NCBI RefSeq assembly: GCF_018139145.2 | Contig: NC_059481.1 | Coordinates: forward strand, 15,984,368-16,048,367 | DNA from: Gymnogyps californianus | Taxonomy: Eukaryota > Chordata > Aves > Accipitriformes > Cathartidae | Length of the DNA: 64,000 bases | Direction of reading: 5' to 3' | Shown: piece by piece, positions 47,457 to 57,395 of the stretch | How positions within the stretch are numbered: the first letter of the stretch is position 1 | How the letters are laid out: every line of letters begins with the position of its first letter | Translations under genes and position numbers: made by a program | The notes under the pieces: model-generated | Databases searched by the model: none | What the model saw: only the letters and a program-made list of their open reading frames with translations | Told to the model about the DNA's origin: nothing

Positions 47457-50184
47457 GGGCTGCTGGTGCAAAGCAGCTGCTGTTCAGTCTGGCAGGCCAA
47501 GCATCGCTCCAGCCCACTGCAGAGGGGACCAGCCCTCCCATGTCACTTGTTTAGCTCCATCCTTTATTGCTACAAACCGACTCACCCAGAGCTGTCCTTC
47601 CCACAGCTGGTGGGAGTCAAAGTGACGAGGCAGTTAGTGGATTAGGGCAGCAGAGTGAAAACCATTTGGCGTTTCTATCCTGATTCTTCTGGGTGCCTTT
47701 AATTAGCATGATTGCTCAGCACGCGATTTTGCCATGTTCTTTAGCTCCCCTGGTTAGAATAATTATTCCCCCAGCTCCTTTTGTTCCAATTCCTGATCGC
47801 TTACAAAGTCTCCTGTTAAAAGCCATTAAATCCGTAATGTAAAGTGAGAGTAAATGTTCAGCAGCGTTATGCTCTCAGCCCCACACGTGTGCGCTCGCGC
47901 TCTCTCCAGCCCCTCTCTGGCACTCCTCTGCTCCCTGCCACGTGCTCTGTGCTGCAGCATCGCTCTCCGCTTTCCTCTCGCATGCTTCCCCACTGGCCAT
48001 CCCACGTGTCCCACATGCAGCCGGTTATGTGCATACTCTCCCTGCTTTCTGCTGGCACTTTTGGTATCGCTCAGCTTGATTTCCTCTGTGCACAGGCTAG
48101 TTTTGACACTGAGGTTGAATTCAGGGCTGTGGACTGTGATCTCTTACATTTAGTTGCACGTACAAGTATGACAGTGCCATTAGAAGTGTATGATTTTGCA
48201 TGCTTTTGCCCCGGTGTGGGCAGCTCTTGCTTCGACAAGCAGTGTACATAGAAGAGCACATGTCCTGGCTGTGGTGGCAGGCAGGACTTCTGATGATAGA
48301 TGATGGAGAATAGGAAAGAACTTATTTTTTAAGTAAAGCTGTTTCCCTTTTTCTCAAACGTGAAATCCTCTGGCAGGGGGAAAATGGGTTTTGGACAGTC
48401 GCGTTCCTGGGAGTTTCCATTTTGCAGTGCCTCCCCATCCAGAGGCCTGGGAACTCAGCCCCTTCCCTGTCCCTCATCTCTGCTGATATTTGATCAGCAC
48501 ATGCCAATGATACCAGTGGGGCAGACACAAAGGCTTGCACAGAATTATATGGTGTGAAATAAGATTAGGCTGAAGTGCTTTAAATGCCTTGTGCATTTAG
48601 GTGACTTGAAGTGAGAGGGAGAAGGGAGAGAGGGAGACTTATCTTCAGACCCAAAATGAAACTGGGTCAGAGAAGGGTCTGGCAGTCATGTAGTTCATTA
48701 AGCTTGGAGCTGACTGCCAGAGCAAAAATTCACAGCTATTCCACTTGCTGGAAAAACCTTATAGGAAAGAAACCCTGGTCCTTCCTCCCTCCTTTGAATG
48801 AAAACTCCTAATTCACAGCAGCCACACATTTTGGGCTTAGGTCTTCATTTGCTGCCCTGCTGTGATGTGCCAGATCTTCCCCACTCTGCAAAGCTCACCT
48901 TCTGCTGCACGGTGGAGTAGGGGTCTCCTTGCACAGCAGTGGCCTCCCCCAGCAGTCCCCCTGGAGCACTGCTTGGGGGGCTTCCCACTCATCTCATCTC
49001 TGCTTTGCAGGCTGTAAGGGTCTTTCCAGGCATTTCATACCTTCTCTTGCAAAAACATACTATGTTTCACGTGTATTTTGTGGGAGCAAAGCCCTTTCTC
49101 CCCTCCTAGTGACTGAAGGCCACCACAAATACCTGCCATTCGTTTGGTGGGCAGTACTCAAATTGTTCCCTAGGAGCAGCATGATCCCAGCGCAAACCTA
49201 TGTTCCTCTGCTTGCTGTCCCCTCTTCCCCTGGGGAAAGCACAGCTGTCCCTGTGCCCTGGGGTGTGTGTTTTAGAGCTTGCCACACACTGGCAGGTACC
49301 AAAACATGGTCTTGAAACAAAATCTAGAGGTGGGAGCTCTCCCCTGGGAAGATTAATGACATTCTTCTGATATATTCTGGTGCAGAAGGCAACTTGTTTT
49401 GAGAACCATCTAGTGGGGCAATTATCAAGAGAAGAGCCATGGTGGCCGCCTTCATTTCTAAAACAATCAGCAGAGTAGGAGCGCTGGAGAGACACAGATG
49501 AAGGACAATAATTCCAGACAACGCAGCATCCAAACAGCCTAAAAAAATCAACAAAACCTCGTTCCTCAAGGCTCCCTGCTGCTCTCGCTGTGTTTTTGCC
49601 CTCAGCTCTTCCTGTTCCCGTTTACAACTCCCCTGTAGTGCTCGGTGCCTCCTTGCCTGCCAAGATCTCCCGTGCTCCTCAGTTTCCATCCTCAGCTTGT
49701 AAACTCCACTAAATGGCATTTCCCCACAGGATGCTCCTGTCAGCACTTCAGGCTCTCGGGCTTGTACTGCTCCTGGGCTTCCTGGAGGGCAGCTCTGGCC
49801 TTTCTAGACGACATAAGGTAATGCTGGAGCAGATGGCAGAGTAAAGAGACTTGAGCAAGCAAGGATTTATCCTCGGCCTTGATCAGCTCCTCCACCAGCC
49901 TTCTGAACAGCTGGAGAGCATCATTGGCCCTGCCTGGGCAGGGAAGGTCCCAGACACAGACTGCAGCAGTTGTGTGCTTTCCTATCCACCGTGTGTCTCT
50001 CCTTTGGTGTCTGCTCTCATATCCTGGCTATCTGGCTTTACCAAGTGCTTCTGTCCCCTTCTAGACCTCAGGTCTCCTGGAGAGGACGTGAGCCTGGGAG
50101 CTGGGGCTATTCCCTGTTGAGTGCCCATGAGTGGCATCGGTTCGTCCAGGACCTTGGAGAAACCATGGTCCTGCTCCATGCCAC

Positions 50185-50275
50185 CGTTTTGCCATCTGCA
50201 TAATGAATATAACAGCTCCTGCCTCCCCAGGGAATGAGCGAAGCGTAACAAATTAATGTTTATGAAGCGTGCTCT
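50185..50275 (+). repeat. MIR/CORE-SINE-like relic
   Basis: CCGTTTTGCCATCTGCATAA, TGAATATAACAGCTCCTGCC, TCCCCAGGGAATGAG and AATTAATGTTTATGAAGCGT correspond in order to the 3' half of MIR-type elements (gtttccccatctgtaaaatg...ataataacacctacctcccagggttgtgaggatt...aatgtatgtaaagcgctt). The copy is diverged and the flanks are uncertain. Confidence 0.65.
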
Positions 50276-52513
50276 GGCTGAAAAGAAGCTTGCAACAGGG
50301 CTTCTTCTGTTCTAACTTAGGGGCTTCCTTTGCTGGTTGGCTCTTTGATGTGGTGATCTGTGGTACTGGTGGATCAGCTGTACCATAATTGGAATTAATC
50401 AACAATTAAGGAACACGAGCCCAACCAGATTCTTTCCCAGTGGATATTCATTTCTGGGCAGATTAGTCAGTGGTTTCAATAACTCTGTGTAAAACGCTTA
50501 GGGTAACTATTGCTATCTGAAGCAGCTGGGGAACAGAGGCGGTGTCAGAGGGATGAGGATACCTGTCAGGCAAAGTGGAAATGAGAAGCTCTTGTAACAC
50601 TGTGCACAGTGCTTAAATTGGCAGCACTCTGAGGGCTGACTTGAAAAAAAATAAATTAAAAATTGACAAAAGAATGTATTTGAAAACCAAAGTGATGAAA
50701 ATGATGTATTACTTGTTGGGATGGGATCTTTCATACCGGGTCCCATGGGCTTTGTGGAGTGCAGAAGCAGAGAGAGTACGCGACAGTGAGAAATGGGGAC
50801 TCGCGGAGGCAGGGAGATGCGGTTGTTCCTCCAGGCGGTGAGAACTGCAGAGGAGAAGGCTCCTGGACGTAGTGGTGCAAGCACACAGAGGGACGGAGGC
50901 AGGGCAGCAGCCTGATAATGCCCAGGATGTCAGCTACCACCAAACTCTCAGGCATTTTGCAAACACTTCCCTGCAGCTTGTTCTCATGGCTGACCTATAA
51001 ACCCCAAGAGTTTTGCCATGCACCTTTGCACGGCCATGGGTGTCACAAGGGACAAAACAGCCATCCTCTTTCCTCAGGTACTTTCTTTCTGACCCAGTAC
51101 GATTTAAATGAGGCAGAGACTAAGCTCTGCATATAGTGGGTGAAACTGCTGGATGCCCAGTCCTTCCCCCTTCCCTGGTCCTCTTACAAGTAATTTCACA
51201 TACTCTGGCTTCAATCTAACTAAAACAAAACCGATGAGGCCCAACTGATCTGGCTGCCTTCCATCATGCAGTGGGCCTCTGAGTGGCTTTAAATAGCTGC
51301 ACCTCTGTGCAGCCTGGAGAAAAGCATTGGCTGTGTCTCTGGACAGGGAGGGTAGCTTTGACTCAAATCACAGGGCATCTCAGACCTGAAAATAGCCTTT
51401 TTATTTTGTCCTTGGTCTTAAATAGATTTTTTTATTATTTTTTTTTCCTTCTTATTTTTTATTTTATACCCTGGTAAGTGCTTTCCTACTTTGGGGCTTT
51501 TCCTGAGGGGGATCGGTGGGGAATCTTGGAGCTCTGCCTCCTGAGCTATCAGGCTACATCATTTAGTATCTTGGAACTACTCCATCCATGAAAGAGTTCC
51601 AGAGAAAACAAACTTGTGATCCCGGCTAATATGGACATGGCCCACATTAACGGCGGCAACAGTAGAAATGCAATGGATACTGGAATTCCTCCGACCAAAG
51701 GTTTAATGAATCTTACATAGTCTTAAAGAGTTCACTGCGTGGAAAGCTGTGAACGCTGCCCTTTTCTCAAGGAACATTGTTCAGCTGTTGAGTGCCTGTG
51801 GTATTCTCCTACCCCTTCCTCTGCTCTAGCTAAGCATGAGAGAAATTTGTGTGGAAATGGGATCTTCTAGACCCATTTGCTTCTGCTGTTTCTCTTGCTC
51901 TCAGCCCGTCTCTTCCCTTTCCTGTGCTCAAAAACACATGCAGTGCTGCAATCCCCTGCTCGTGATTTTGGGTCGTGGAGAAGATGAAGATGCCACAAAC
52001 TGTAGCTAAAGCTCCATCTAGCACATTCCCAAGAGGTTTCCAGTGACGTCAAGTCTCATTGACTAAAGTGGGAGACTCTTATGCCTGAGGTTAAACCATG
52101 GAAAATGAACAAAGATACAAGGTGAGCTGCTGTGGAGGGGAATAAGGACCCTGTTTACATGAAAATGAACAATCATAAGCATTTCTGTAGCTCTCAGAGC
52201 CTTTCTGTGAATCTTAAAAGAGCTGTTATCTACTTGAAGATCTGCTTGCGGTCTGTGTATCGGCGTGAAATTCATCTGTGGGCTGAATTTTCTTGCGGTT
52301 CTCCATTGTGGTCAAGTGTTGGGCTGGTGTAAAGGAGAGAAGGTCTAGGCTCTTTGACTTTACCTTGGACAGTAGAGGAGACGATGTGCTTATCTGCAGC
52401 TGAGAGCATCAAGGAGAACCTCATGGTGTGCTTCTGCTGAGCTTCTGTGACCTGCTTTGTTGTGGCAAGCAAGGCCTCAGGCTGGGTTGCATCTCCCCCT
52501 GCTATATGTTGGC

Positions 52514-52523
52514 GGGGGGGGGG
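52514..52523. repeat. Poly-G run (10 G)
   Basis: Ten consecutive G residues in TGGCG...GAAGAGGG context, a short homopolymer with possible assembly uncertainty. Confidence 0.85.
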
Positions 52524-55500
52524 AAGAGGGTTTCTTATCATAGCCCTGCAGATGAACCCATCCATGATAGGAAACCTGGATTGCTGTGTTACTTTCCCCT
52601 CAGATATAGACGTATCAGTCCTGGCTTTGAGTAGATGGATGGCTCTTTCCTTCGCTCTGGATGCGGGCCAGGCTTTATGGTTTTCATGCCTTCTTTGATG
52701 CTATTCATACTTTATATCTGTGCATAGAGAAAGATAAAATGTACACAGTTGTTGGAGTCTCCTATTGCTTTTCCTGTATATCATAAATTCTGCTTTAACA
52801 CAGAAGAGAGATCAAAGCTCTGTTGCCTAACGTGGGCTGTGTGGATAGCAGTATTATGTTTGGCCAGCTCGTTGCCCCTAATTTGCTGGTTTTGTTTAAC
52901 CCATTTTTGCCAGGCGTTACATGGCATCCCGTTGCTTTTCTCATCTCTTCCCACAGCAATGCATGCTGCTGTTTTAGAAGCAGTTTCCATCCCTGAGTTT
53001 CAAAACTAGACTGCACCACTCCTGCCGTGGCAGATGGGGCAGCCGTGAGGAGTTGTGCATCGTTTTCTGCGTCGTTCCCTCACCTCCCCACGTCACGTTC
53101 CCTGCTGCTCTTTTCAGGTGACCTGGAGCAGCCTCAGATCTCAAAAGCCCTATAAGCATGGTATATTTGAATGGTTGCAATTTTACCAGAAGGCAAACAG
53201 AGAAGGAGAGGTGAAATTATCTGGTTTGTCTCCTTAGTCTTGCTCTCAGTCAGTGGAGGAAGGGTGTTCCTTGCAGGGCACTGTCTGTAGGCTGGATTGG
53301 GTATGTGCATGGGGCAGAGTGGCTGAGACCCACTAGCCAGGGTGTTGGGAGATGCAAGACAGCTCTGGAGGACTAAGTGGATGGCAAAAACTGTTTGCAT
53401 GGTTCGGTTGCCTTCAATTTTCTTGTCCTTTCATTGCCACATCCTTCCAGCCTGCTTAGAGAAATGCCCCATCTGCCCCCTCCATCTCAAGCTGTTAGAG
53501 CTGCACAGCAAATCTGAGCTCATTCCTCCTTCCCTGTTCTCCAACACTCTCCATACATTTATTCCACTACCATACCATGGCTATTAGTAGAGACAGTATC
53601 ATGTTTTAATTCAAAAAGTGGTCTCACTAGAGTGGGGAGAAGCACAAATAATCTGTCAGACCCTTCCCAATTTTGTAGGTCTTTGGAGATGCTTTTTATT
53701 TGAATCTACAGGGTGGGGTTTTTTACCTCCTTACTATTTTCAGGCTTGTATATTGGAGTTTCCCTCCAAATCTACAACCAATATCAAAGATAGTGTTTTT
53801 CCTCCCATTTTCCAGCTAGCACTGACAAATGCGAAACTCCACAAAAGGGATTGTTTTTAAAATTTCCCCAACTCCTTCTAAGAAGGTGAACACTTTTCTT
53901 TCTCTTTCTTTTTTTCTTTTGGAAAAAAAAAAAAAGTAAAACAACCCCCCCCACACTCATTAAGACATTTCCAAGCTAGTTTTTCATGAGCTAATAGCTT
54001 TGATGGTAGAAAGATGACATTTGTCATAGCAGCATCCAAACTCTGAACCTGTTGAGATTCACCCATTTTAACCCTGGACATCTCAGTGAACATCATCCAT
54101 CTCACATCTGACAGCGAAGACATAAACCTAGCAAAAGCCTTGTTGGTTTCTGCTCCATACAAGAGAATGGGGTTGAAGGTACAATATGGGAGACAGCAGG
54201 GAGGAAAGAGAGAAAACCAGTCAGGAGAGAAGCATGGTTTTTTCAGATTCTTTGGGGACTTTAATAAATCAGAAGGAGAGGATGCCAAAATGACCGACGC
54301 TGCATTACTTTCCCAAGTCAGCGGTATGTGTGTTCAGCCCCTAAGCTTCAGAAATGTAGGCTGTCCTCCTGCCACATTCTCATCGTCCCTTGGTAGCGAC
54401 TGCATGTCAGTTATGGGGTAACCCCTACTGCAGTCCCGTTCTGCAAAGACCCTGCTGTCACTGGAAATCCCTGCAGCTGGGATTCACAGCATAGTGCTGA
54501 CAACAAAGAGCAAAGCCCTCGGTGTCCCCAGCCTTAAGTCTTGCTGATCTTTCACATGTCCCTTTGCTGAGGCTGTGTGTCCCCAGTGGGTTTTTAGGTC
54601 TGTTGGATGTGGTCCGGCAGAAGTGGAATTGCCTTAATTTAGCAGAGCTAAGAAATACAAAGAAAATAAAGCAGACAGGAGTGCTCCTTGGAGATACTTG
54701 GTATTGTTGAGTATAGACTTTCCCAGCTATCCTTTGGTGGCCATAAAATATATTTATATTATGAAAAACAAAACACGATAACTAGTGATGTTCAGGGATG
54801 CCATGTTTATTTGTCTCCCAGTGACTCTGATAAGAAATGGACTTAGTTTACATACACATTTCCAAGCATCAGCACTTTAAACTCTGCTTTGGCTCTGAGA
54901 GTTGAGCTAGGCTCTTTCTCACTACTAATGATATTTCAACACTTGGAATTTGCCTATGAATTTTGTGTATGACACATGAACTGAAGCTGAGCCTGGCTTC
55001 CTCTCCCATGTGGATCAGCCCTTCAGGGCCACTGAGAATAACAGATAGTTTCCCCCAAACAAGTTTAAACAGTTCCAAACCAAACAAACAGCTTTTGTCT
55101 GCATCCTCAGGTTCATCAAAAGAAGTGTGCATTTGATGAGCAGATAGAATAAGATAGTGCAGGGAAGAAATATAAATAGATATAAAAGAAAAAATAGAAA
55201 GAAGAAATAGGGAAAAAAAAAAATCTTCTGGCTGGTGTAGATTTGATGTGAGAAACTTTCTGTTCCTAGCCTAGCGGAAAGCACTTTTCCTATTGAGATC
55301 AATTCACAAGGGCATCCAAGCTCCATGCTGCTCTAGTGATGCCAGACTTGGGCTTACCCGATTTGTTGAGGATCCTGTGACTGTATGAGGAGCAGGAGCA
55401 TTTTCCAGACCTTAGAGCAATTGTGTAGCCAAGACATCCCAGTAATTTTCTTGGAAAAACCCTTTGGGCCCATGAGAAGTTGGGACAGATTAGAGCAATC

Positions 55501-55849
55501 CCCAGGATCCTGCCATGCATGTCTTGGTCCTGGCAACTTGGTGGATCTGTACTGGGGATTTTGGTAAGGTGGCGTAGAAGCCTCTTATGTCCACATACTT
55601 GATCTGAGCTAAGGGCGACTTCACTGCAGTCTTAGCAGCTATCTTCAATGACCTATGCCTATTCCTGCCATGTCTCTTTCTAGTCCATTGGGATGGCCTC
55701 AGATGTAGAAATACTGTTACAAACGGGTGTCTGAGAAAGTAAAGTAAAAAATTATGAGCTGACACCTGAAGACAAATGCATGGGTCTTTTCTGCAAGAAC
55801 TTGCAGGACTTCGCACAGAATGTGATGGAAAACAGGGGTTCAAGTCAGG

Positions 55850-55975
55850 AAGAAGGGAAATGTAGGCTAAACATCAGGTTGTGTCCTAACAGTGAACCAG
55901 AATGTGCCCTCCTTCAGTCAGACCTTGAGGAGAGGGCTGTGGGACTCGATGTCTCAGCAGAAGGATTCCCTCCTG
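55850..55975 (+). repeat. Possible CR1 relic (3' region)
   Basis: GTAGGCTAAACATCAGGTTG TGTCCTAACAGTGA resembles the CR1 block 'ggctggacatcaggaagaatttcttcacagtga', and GGGACTCGATGTCTCAGCAG about 60 bases later resembles 'ggactcgatgatctcagag'. The order is right but the blocks between are decayed. Confidence 0.35.
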
Positions 55976-56833
55976 GAGCTCACATCCAGTGCTCCACACC
56001 AGGTTTGCTCCCTCCAGTCCAGAGAACTATTCTCTGACAAGTCCTGAATATTTGCATTTATTTAGCTTCAGAGAATAATGTTCATCTTTAATAGTAATTA
56101 ACATTTAATCATTTCTATATTAGAAATATGCTAGTAGTGGGTTTCCCTGGCTGGGGCATCCCAAGGCAAGAGCATTATGAAGAGATGGTTAATACAGTCC
56201 TTGAAAATGTTGTATTTGTCCAGTAAGTTCGTTGGGACTGAAGGAAGGAGCACGCCTATGTTCTCTGCTCCACTTATTTTTCCTTTTCATCTGGCCAGTA
56301 TTTCTGGCAAATCCTAAACCTTCAAATTACTTTCAAAGAGGTGGGCTTGTGTAAGAAGATGCCTCCAGTGTGCAGGTTTCAGGGTAGATGGGACAGCTGG
56401 GGCTAAGGAAGTCTATAGAGTTATGAGAGTCAGGTCTCCCCAGTCTTGCAGTGGTACTCTTTGGCTTCAGAAATGTTAAGCCGGACTAAATAAATCATGA
56501 GAGAAAAGTAAACATAGGAAGGATTCTCCATTTTCCTCACTCCCTGCCTAGGGGAAAGATGGACTAGGTAGGAATTAGGACTTTTCCACCCCTGATTAGT
56601 GGGAACCTCTAGAAAAGAGTTGTTCCCCGTTCTCTGTCCATACTGCTTGCATGCCCCTTGTCCTCAGAGCACTTGTGCCTGCACGCACCACATGAAATAA
56701 TTGCCTGCTCTTTATGGAAAGACAGAGCGAGGTAGCCCTGCCTGGAGAGGGCATTTTGGCTTTAATTTAACAGCAGATGTTTGCTGGTTATTCATTTGGT
56801 TCTTTTTTAATAATTACATGTGTGTCGATATCT

Positions 56834-56919
56834 CTCTTTTTTTCTAGTTTTGCTCTTTTTTGTTTTTTCGTTTACTTTATTTTGCTTTTTTCTTTTTTCT
56901 GTTTTTTTTTCCCCTTTAG
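56834..56919 (+). promoter_or_regulatory. NTRK3: Extended polypyrimidine tract and 3' splice site of the alternative last exon
   Basis: About 85 bases before the exon are almost entirely T and C, with very few purines, ending in CCCCTTTAG at 56919. It contains repeated CTTTT/TCTT elements of the kind bound by PTB (PTBP1/PTBP2). A possible branch point is TTTACTT at 56871-56877. A second, earlier AG sits inside the tract at 56846-56847 (TTTTTTTCTAG). Because the tract controls a last exon that competes with the kinase exons, it is a likely regulated acceptor. The splice site itself is secure from the reading frame; the regulation is inferred. Confidence 0.7.
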
Positions 56920-57038
56920 GTTTCAGAGAAATTATGTTGAATCCAATAAGCCTCCCTGGACATTCCAAACCTCTTAACCAAGGCATTTATGTTGAGGATG
57001 TCAGTGTTTATTTCAGCAAAGGACGTCATGGCTTTTAA
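56920..57038 (+). CDS. NTRK3: NTRK3 alternative last coding exon: C-terminal tail of kinase-less truncated TrkC
   Basis: The exon begins with GT completing a split codon, then encodes 38 residues starting FREIMLNPISLPGHSK and ending YFSKGRHGF, followed by TAA at 57036-57038. This is the distinctive tail of the truncated, non-catalytic TrkC isoform; it differs from the mammalian tail I remember at only two or three positions (for example NQG for NHG and VSV for VNV). The entry phase (1) matches the donor at 30819, so direct joining gives a Cys codon (T+GT) between PDT and FREIML. In mammals an extra phase-1/phase-1 exon sits between them and makes the codon Gly. The tail lacks any kinase motif. 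Truncated TrkC binds NT-3 and can dampen or replace kinase signalling; its tail has been linked to the scaffold protein tamalin in mammals. The frame stays open for about 100 bases upstream through the pyrimidine tract, but that part is intron. Confidence 0.95.
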
Positions 57039-57395
57039 AAACTCCTTAAAAGTCCCTGTTCTGATGTCAAGTTTATAGGCTGTGCCCTCAAAATGGTGGG
57101 AAGCAGTAAGCGTGGTCTGTATGGATTGAGGTCTCCTCCTAATAGGACTCTACAGCCCTGCCTGTACACACGTTAAAGCCAACTGAAACTGTGGTTTTCT
57201 GTCACCAGATAACAGGGTTGTTCTTTTCCTCCAATGGTCGCTGTGTTCGTTAAATATTCCTGCAAGGCACAACAGCAGCAATGAGAGCAAATAAAGAGAA
57301 TTAAAACCCAATTGAAAGGAGTCATCCTAATAACACAGTAAATAATTGTACTTTTGCTTTAAAATAAAACACAAAACAAAACCAACCAAGCCAAC
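57039..57395 (+). other. NTRK3: Probable 3'UTR start of the truncated NTRK3 transcript with candidate poly(A) signals
   Basis: Non-coding sequence continues directly after the TAA. Two AATAAA hexamers are visible, at 57290-57295 (in GCAAATAAAGAG) and at 57363-57368 (in TTAAAATAAAAC). The second is preceded by a T-rich stretch and followed by CA-rich sequence and, further on, TTTTCCTTGT-like U/GU-rich sequence. Either could end the message, but mammalian truncated TrkC messages may have long 3'UTRs, so the true end could also be further downstream. The 3' border given is therefore only a minimum. Confidence 0.5.

Larger units (their letters stand above)
30820..56919 (+). other. NTRK3: NTRK3 intron between the juxtamembrane exon and the truncated-receptor last exon
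   Basis: This is about 26.1 kb with a GTGAGT start and a pyrimidine-TTTAG end. In the truncated transcript it is removed as one intron, or as two if an extra exon is used; in the kinase transcript it is part of a larger intron. I searched for the additional exon of about 45 codons that mammalian truncated TrkC carries before the shared tail (starting WVFSNIDNHG as I recall it) and found no counterpart by eye. Identified contents are the G-run tract after the donor, a five-fold TAATTA cluster (35174-35237), a MIR relic at 41571-41680, another at about 50185-50275, a possible CR1 relic near 55850-55975, a TA-repeat near 40142-40168 and homopolymer C/G runs. The largest open frame (219 codons, 36409-37068) has no recognisable domain. 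The rest is featureless to me. Confidence 0.8.

Noticed and set aside
49015..49035. AAGGGTCTTTCC, a second candidate start for the insert exon
   Set aside because: The splice phase is wrong by one base when the AG is used, and the following residues do not match.
55781..55800. TGGGTCTTTTC, reading Trp-Val-Phe-Ser as at the start of the mammalian truncated-TrkC insert exon
   Set aside because: No AG acceptor precedes the needed GG, and the peptide diverges at once afterwards.
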